Origin: SSEF01 sp964398485
GTDB lineage: Bacteria; Patescibacteriota; Minisyncoccia; Moranbacterales; UBA1568
Length of the DNA: 9,524 bases
Direction of reading: 5' to 3'
Assembly: GCA_964398485.1 (NCBI GenBank)
Contig: CAYNMD010000030.1
Coordinates: forward strand, 1 to 9,524
In this document: positions 5,801 to 9,524 of the stretch, piece after piece
Position numbering within the stretch: the stretch's first letter is position 1
How the letters are laid out: every line of letters begins with the position of its first letter
The notes under the pieces: model-generated
Seen by the model: the letters and a program-made list of their open reading frames with translations, nothing else
Database searches by the model: none
Told to the model about the DNA's origin: nothing
Translations under genes and position numbers: made by a program

Positions 5801-6952
5801 ATGAAATTACTCGTTTTTTCTCCCTACTATCCGCCCCACACTGGTGGCCTTGAAAGCCACAGCGATGAATTCAATCGCAACCTCGCAAGTAAAGGGGTCA
5901 GAATTACTGTCTTTACTCCCCATCTTCCAAGCTCTTCATCATCTATTGAAACTTCATATGAAAACTTGATTATTTATCGTTTTCCTGCCATTGAACCTAT
6001 CCCCAACTACCCTTTGCCCAAGTTTTGGACAAAAGAATTCTGGCAGGTTTGGAATGAAATCAAAGGAGATCAGCATGACCTTGTCATCTCTCGTACTCGT
6101 TTTTTCTTTACCTCACTCATGGCCTGGCGATACGCTAGAAAGGTTTCAATCCCCTGGGTACACATCGAACATGGATCAGATTTTGCTCGCTTCAATAGTT
6201 CTTTCAAGACGCTGCTTGGTAAATTCTACGACCTTACTATCGGGGCCTTCATCCTCCAGCGGAGCGATCTCAATATTGCCAACTCCAAAGCTTCTGCTGA
6301 TTTCGTGGAACAGCTTTCTCATCGTACCGACTGCAAAGTCATTTACCGTGGTATAGAAAAAGATACCATACAAAGCATCGCTCCCCATTCATTCTTTTCA
6401 ACACATTTTCCTGGAAAAACAGTCATTGGTTTCATAGGTCGCCTCATAGATGGCAAAGGTGTCGCTGATCTCTTAGAAGCCTTTTCAACATTAAACACTG
6501 ATACCAGCATCTGTGCTCTCGTCGGTGACGGTCCAGAGCGGGCTCGATTGGAAAAGCTCATCACTCAAAAGAATCTCTCCGGGAGCGTAGTTTTCTTTGG
6601 TGAGAAACCATTTGCTGAGGCTATGGCACTACTTAAATCATTCGATATCTTTGTGAATCCCAGCTACACTGAAGGCATCCCCACCGCCGTGATTGAAGCT
6701 GCTCTTTGCCATAAAGCTATTATCGCTACCGATGTGGGTGGCACCAAGGAGATCATTACCGGAGAGGATGATGGATTCCTGATTCCCCCTCATAATAAAG
6801 AAGAGCTCGGCAAGAAACTCTCCCTCCTCCTCTCTGATGCAGCCCTCCGTCGATCTTTTGGTGAGCGAGCCTTTGCCCGAGTAGAGCAGAAATTTGATTG
6901 GCACCATGCCACCAAAGAGTATCTGACTCTTTTTCATAAGCTTCTCCCATAA
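5801..6952 (+). CDS. Family 4 glycosyltransferase
   Basis: A 383-residue GT-B retaining glycosyltransferase that builds glycan from an activated sugar on the cytoplasmic side. The N-terminal acceptor domain begins MKLLVFSPYYPPHTGG, with the characteristic glycine pair at 15-16. The donor domain has FIGRLIDGKG at 211-220, VGDGPER at 241-247, VVFFGE at 263-268, and the signature E291-x7-E299 in PSYTEGIPTAVIEA (287-300). DVGGTKEII (311-319) and DGFLIPP (324-330) are also typical. An in-frame ATG at 5762 would add 13 poorly conserved residues. ATG 5801 is chosen because the protein then starts at the usual first strand and TAAGGA at 5785-5790, ten bases upstream, could serve as a weak ribosome binding site, the only one I see in the window. 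Donor and acceptor sugars cannot be assigned. It ends four bases before the amidotransferase. Confidence 0.9.
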   Translation: MKLLVFSPYYPPHTGGLESHSDEFNRNLASKGVRITVFTPHLPSSSSSIETSYENLIIYRFPAIEPIPNYPLPKFWTKEFWQVWNEIKGDQHDLVISRTRFFFTSLMAWRYARKVSIPWVHIEHGSDFARFNSSFKTLLGKFYDLTIGAFILQRSDLNIANSKASADFVEQLSHRTDCKVIYRGIEKDTIQSIAPHSFFSTHFPGKTVIGFIGRLIDGKGVADLLEAFSTLNTDTSICALVGDGPERARLEKLITQKNLSGSVVFFGEKPFAEAMALLKSFDIFVNPSYTEGIPTAVIEAALCHKAIIATDVGGTKEIITGEDDGFLIPPHNKEELGKKLSLLLSDAALRRSFGERAFARVEQKFDWHHATKEYLTLFHKLLP

Positions 6953-6956
6953 AACT

Positions 6957-8849
6957 ATGTGTGGTATTGCTGGAAAAATCTCTTTCTCTACCCCCGTTAC
7001 TCCCCAATCAGTGGAGGCTATGTGCACTGCCATCAAGCATCGCGGCCCCGATGATAGTGGTGTCTATATCTCACCTGACCAGAACATAGGCCTCGGCCAT
7101 CGCCGCCTCTCCATCATAGATCTCTCGCCTCTCGGCCACCAACCGATGCGCTATCTCGATCGTTATGAAATTGTGTTTAACGGTGAGATATACAACTTCC
7201 AAGAGAAACGTGAAGCTCTTCAAAAAGAAGGTTACACGTTTCAATCTCAGTCTGATACTGAAGTTATCATGGCTCTCTATGATAAATACAAGGAAAAATG
7301 CCTCGATCATTTGCGTGGCATGTTTGCCTTGGCTCTTTACGATGAACAGGAACAAGTGCTTTTTTGTGCCCGTGACCGAGTAGGGAAGAAGCCTTTCAAA
7401 TATTACTTTGATGGGAACACTTTTCTGTTTGCTTCTGAACTCAAGGCCATCCTCACTCAGTCCGAATACCAAAAAGAAATCGACTACGAAGCTATCCACC
7501 ACTATCTTACCCTCCAGTATGTGCCAGCTCCGCTGACTGGCTTTGTTGGTATCAAGAAGCTCGAACCAGCTCATTACCTCATCCTCGATTTAAAGACGCG
7601 AGCCCTCAAAAAAGAACGTTATTGGAAAATTGATTATTCTAAAAAACTTTCCCTTTCTGAGACTGAGTGGAAAAAACGTATCCTTGAAAAGCTAGAAGAG
7701 TCAGTCAGGCTTCGTATGATCTCTGATGTACCGCTCGGAGCTTTCCTCTCGGGGGGAATTGATTCCAGTGCTGTCGTCGCTCTGATGGCTAAGCATTCAG
7801 ACAAACCTATCAAAACTTTTTCTATTGGCTTCCAGGAAGAAAAGTACAATGAACTCCCTTACGCTCGAAAAATTGCTGACCAGTTCAAGACAGACCACAC
7901 CGAGTTCATCGTAGAGCCTGACGCCATCGATATCCTTCCGCTTCTCGTTCGTCAGTATGAGGAGCCTTTTGCTGACTCGAGTGCTCTCCCCACCTACTAT
8001 GTATCCAAACTTACCCGCGAACACGTAACCGTAGCCCTGAATGGTGACGGAGGCGATGAAAACTTTGCTGGCTATACCCGGTATGCTGCTTTCCGAGCCT
8101 CTCTCTTCTTGGAGAATTTTTCTTGGTTAGCCAAAACCATCGGAGTTCCCATCACCCGTCTTATCAAAAATATACTTCCCACCACTTTTTTTGATCGCCT
8201 CTATCGCCTTACCACAAGCCTTGCCACTGACTATCGTGAACGTTACATGGGATTCACCTCCTACTTCACCAATGAGCAAAAAGAAGAGCTCTACACCGAC
8301 AGCTTCCGAAAAAACATCAGGGGGGAAAATACGTACGATCTCATTGGGAAACAATTTCTCGAATCCGGTTCGAATGACAAAACAGAGCAAGCCGTATATG
8401 CCGATTTTGCTACCTACCTCCCCGAAGATCTCCTTACCAAAGTTGACATCGCAAGCATGGCCGTTTCCCTCGAAGGCCGCTCTCCTTTTCTCGATCATGA
8501 ATTCCTCGAGCTAACTGCCCAAATCCCCTTCAGCCTCAAGCTAAAAGGTTTCAATAATAAAAAATACATCCTCAAAGAAGCCCTCTGCGGAATCATTCCG
8601 GACGAAATCCTGTTCCGTCCCAAGATGGGCTTTGGGGTACCAATTGATGCCTGGTTTCGAGATGAACTCAAAACATACAGTCAGGACAAACTGCTTCATG
8701 GTGAACTCGTGAGACGCAAGCTCTTCCGTCCCGAAGCCATACAGAAGCTCCTCCATACCCACACCTCTACCCAAATCAACTACTCCCCGCAAATTTGGGC
8801 CCTCCTTACTCTCGAACTCTGGCTTGAGGAATACTTCAAAAAGAGCTAG
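6957..8849 (+). CDS. asnB: Glutamine-hydrolysing asparagine synthase-like amidotransferase
   Basis: A 630-residue cytoplasmic two-domain enzyme. The N-terminal class II glutaminase starts with MCGIAG, placing the nucleophile Cys2 directly after the initiator and fixing the start. It has HRGPDDSG (28-35), GLGHRRLSIIDLSPLGHQPM (45-64), FNGEIYNF (74-81), SDTE (99-102) and ARDRVGKKP (138-146). The C-terminal ATP-pyrophosphatase domain has the P-loop SGGIDSS (265-271), GDGGDENFAGY (363-373), LPEDLLTKVD (488-497), RSPFLD (508-513) and RPKMGFGVP (554-562). No key residue is missing, so it should release ammonia from glutamine and amidate a carboxylate through an AMP-ester. Aspartate is the textbook substrate, but homologues are frequent in polysaccharide clusters, where amidation of a uronic acid is suspected; ugd in this locus makes that reasonable. 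It starts four bases after the GT4 stop, without a Shine-Dalgarno sequence, so coupling is likely. Confidence 0.92.
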   Translation: MCGIAGKISFSTPVTPQSVEAMCTAIKHRGPDDSGVYISPDQNIGLGHRRLSIIDLSPLGHQPMRYLDRYEIVFNGEIYNFQEKREALQKEGYTFQSQSDTEVIMALYDKYKEKCLDHLRGMFALALYDEQEQVLFCARDRVGKKPFKYYFDGNTFLFASELKAILTQSEYQKEIDYEAIHHYLTLQYVPAPLTGFVGIKKLEPAHYLILDLKTRALKKERYWKIDYSKKLSLSETEWKKRILEKLEESVRLRMISDVPLGAFLSGGIDSSAVVALMAKHSDKPIKTFSIGFQEEKYNELPYARKIADQFKTDHTEFIVEPDAIDILPLLVRQYEEPFADSSALPTYYVSKLTREHVTVALNGDGGDENFAGYTRYAAFRASLFLENFSWLAKTIGVPITRLIKNILPTTFFDRLYRLTTSLATDYRERYMGFTSYFTNEQKEELYTDSFRKNIRGENTYDLIGKQFLESGSNDKTEQAVYADFATYLPEDLLTKVDIASMAVSLEGRSPFLDHEFLELTAQIPFSLKLKGFNNKKYILKEALCGIIPDEILFRPKMGFGVPIDAWFRDELKTYSQDKLLHGELVRRKLFRPEAIQKLLHTHTSTQINYSPQIWALLTLELWLEEYFKKS

Positions 8850-8865
8850 AATAAGCCAATAAGCC
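8850..8865 (+). repeat. Tandem 8-base repeat, two copies
   Basis: AATAAGCC occurs twice in direct tandem immediately after the asparagine synthase stop codon, in the 29-base spacer before the methyltransferase. A TAGAAT sequence overlapping the stop (8847-8852) could be a -10 box, but no convincing -35 is seen. Function unknown; a recent slippage duplication is as likely as a binding site. Confidence 0.5.
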
Positions 8866-8878
8866 AAATAGATTTGCT

Positions 8879-9524
8879 ATGCGCCGCGCCCATCTTCCGT
8901 ACCTGTCTGATCCAATTTCCCATGAATCTTTTTCGCTCACCGCTTTTGAAGAAAATGCTAATCATGTAGAGAGTGGGCTTTTGATAACACCAAAGGGAAG
9001 CTGGTACCCAATTATTAGTGGTATCCCGAGACTTCTCACTGACGAACTCCGAGAAAGCCTCCTCCAAGAACATTTTCAGTTTTTCAAACAGTATCAGCTC
9101 GCCCTTCCCGATACTATCGCTAGAGAGTGGCAAGCAATCATCAATAGGATTGAAAATCTTGACGCCTTCCTCAAGCATCAGAAAAAAACTGGCGAATCTT
9201 TCGCCTACGAATGGCAGCATATCTACCGAGAAAACGACTACGAGAAAGAAAACTTCTTTCACTTCCTCTCTCCCTATCTCAAAGAAAATGATCTCCAGGG
9301 AAAAGTCACCCTCGACATCGGCTGCGGTTCGGGACGCTTCACCAAGTGGGCTGCCCTCTCTGGAACTACCCTCTCCTTTGGTTCAGACCTTGGTGAAAGT
9401 GTCATCGTCGCCTATCAAATGACCAAAGATCTTCCCAATACTTGTATTGTTCAAGCCGATATCTACCATATGCCCTTCCGCGGTCAATTTGATATCGCCT
9501 ACTCCATCGGGGTACTCCATCACC
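8879..9524 (+). CDS. Class I SAM-dependent methyltransferase with Trm112-like N-terminal domain (cut by right edge)
   Basis: 215 complete codons are present and the frame runs off the window. Residues 1-55 resemble a Trm112-like domain: ESGLLITPKGSWYPIISGIP (31-50) matches the family ending in G-L-x-C...Y-P-I-x-x-G-I-P, but no zinc-binding cysteine remains. A helical linker spans about 55-140, including an aromatic stretch FAYEWQHIY (108-116). The Rossmann methyltransferase fold starts with LDIGCGSGR (145-153, SAM-binding motif I), an acidic D170 after strand two, QADIYHMPF (192-200, motif II-III region) and FDIAYSIGVLHH (204-215), typical of Methyltransf_11/25 families. The substrate is unknown; in this setting a sugar or lipid-linked intermediate is likely. 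It follows the amidotransferase by 29 bases on the same strand. ATG 8879 keeps the whole N-terminal domain; no Shine-Dalgarno sequence precedes it. Confidence 0.88.
   Translation, partial: MRRAHLPYLSDPISHESFSLTAFEENANHVESGLLITPKGSWYPIISGIPRLLTDELRESLLQEHFQFFKQYQLALPDTIAREWQAIINRIENLDAFLKHQKKTGESFAYEWQHIYRENDYEKENFFHFLSPYLKENDLQGKVTLDIGCGSGRFTKWAALSGTTLSFGSDLGESVIVAYQMTKDLPNTCIVQADIYHMPFRGQFDIAYSIGVLHH

Noticed and set aside
7071..7574. 167-codon minus-strand open frame opposite the asparagine synthase gene
   Set aside because: The plus-strand frame carries continuous conserved glutaminase motifs here; the antisense frame has no recognisable domain or start signal.
8846..9422. Open frames on both strands over the methyltransferase region
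   Set aside because: The correct frame starts at 8879 and runs off the window, with SAM-binding motif I and a Trm112-like start; the others are shadows.
1..9524. Recoding of TGA as a sense codon
   Set aside because: All conserved proteins read through to natural ends with no internal TGA, so the standard code is sufficient.
1..9524. CRISPR arrays, tRNA genes, insertion sequences or attachment sites
   Set aside because: No regularly spaced repeats, cloverleaf-forming sequences, transposase motifs or long terminal inverted repeats were found, and intergenic space is too small for most of them.

Overview
This window is a stretch of a glycan (surface polysaccharide or glycoconjugate) biosynthesis locus from a bacterium. 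It holds nine protein-coding genes, two of them cut by the window edges. Coding density is very high. Apart from the 118-base divergent intergenic region and a 112-base gap before the second family 2 glycosyltransferase, genes are separated by about 50 bases or less, and one pair overlaps. I see no rRNA, tRNA, CRISPR array, insertion sequence or phage gene.

Organism: the sequence gives no taxonomic marker. Moderate GC with AT-rich patches, tight packing, almost no Shine-Dalgarno sequences, and a DPM1-like glycosyltransferase followed by a DUF2304 protein and a large multi-membrane protein would all fit an uncultivated small-genome bacterium such as a Patescibacteria/CPR lineage. This is a guess, not a demonstration. 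The standard code fits: no conserved domain is interrupted by TGA. The seven visible stop codons are all TAA or TAG.

Layout: bases 1-1389 are a leftward unit. A polyprenyl-phosphate sugar synthase-like GT2 with a C-terminal membrane anchor (448-1389) is followed after 18 bases by UDP-glucose 6-dehydrogenase (1-429, running off the left edge). Bases 1390-1507 are a divergent promoter region. To the right, 1508-2443 is a UDP-glucose 4-epimerase-like SDR ending in a probable intrinsic terminator. Then come a soluble DPM1-like GT2 (2556-3242), a DUF2304 membrane protein (3264-3626), a 723-residue GT-C-like membrane protein (3580-5751), a family 4 glycosyltransferase (5801-6952), a glutamine-dependent asparagine synthase-like amidotransferase (6957-8849) and a class I SAM methyltransferase (8879 to the right edge).

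How the genes could work together (inference): the dehydrogenase and epimerase supply UDP-glucuronate and a C4-epimerised nucleotide sugar. The two DPM-type GT2 enzymes charge a polyprenyl-phosphate carrier. The GT-C-like protein could use the carrier-linked sugar on the outer face of the membrane. The GT4 enzyme adds a sugar on the cytoplasmic side. The AsnB-like enzyme may amidate a uronic acid carboxylate, and the methyltransferase may decorate a sugar or lipid intermediate. The most notable non-coding pattern is that several start codons lie only a few bases after a good -10 box and lack a Shine-Dalgarno sequence, which suggests leaderless or very short-leader mRNAs.
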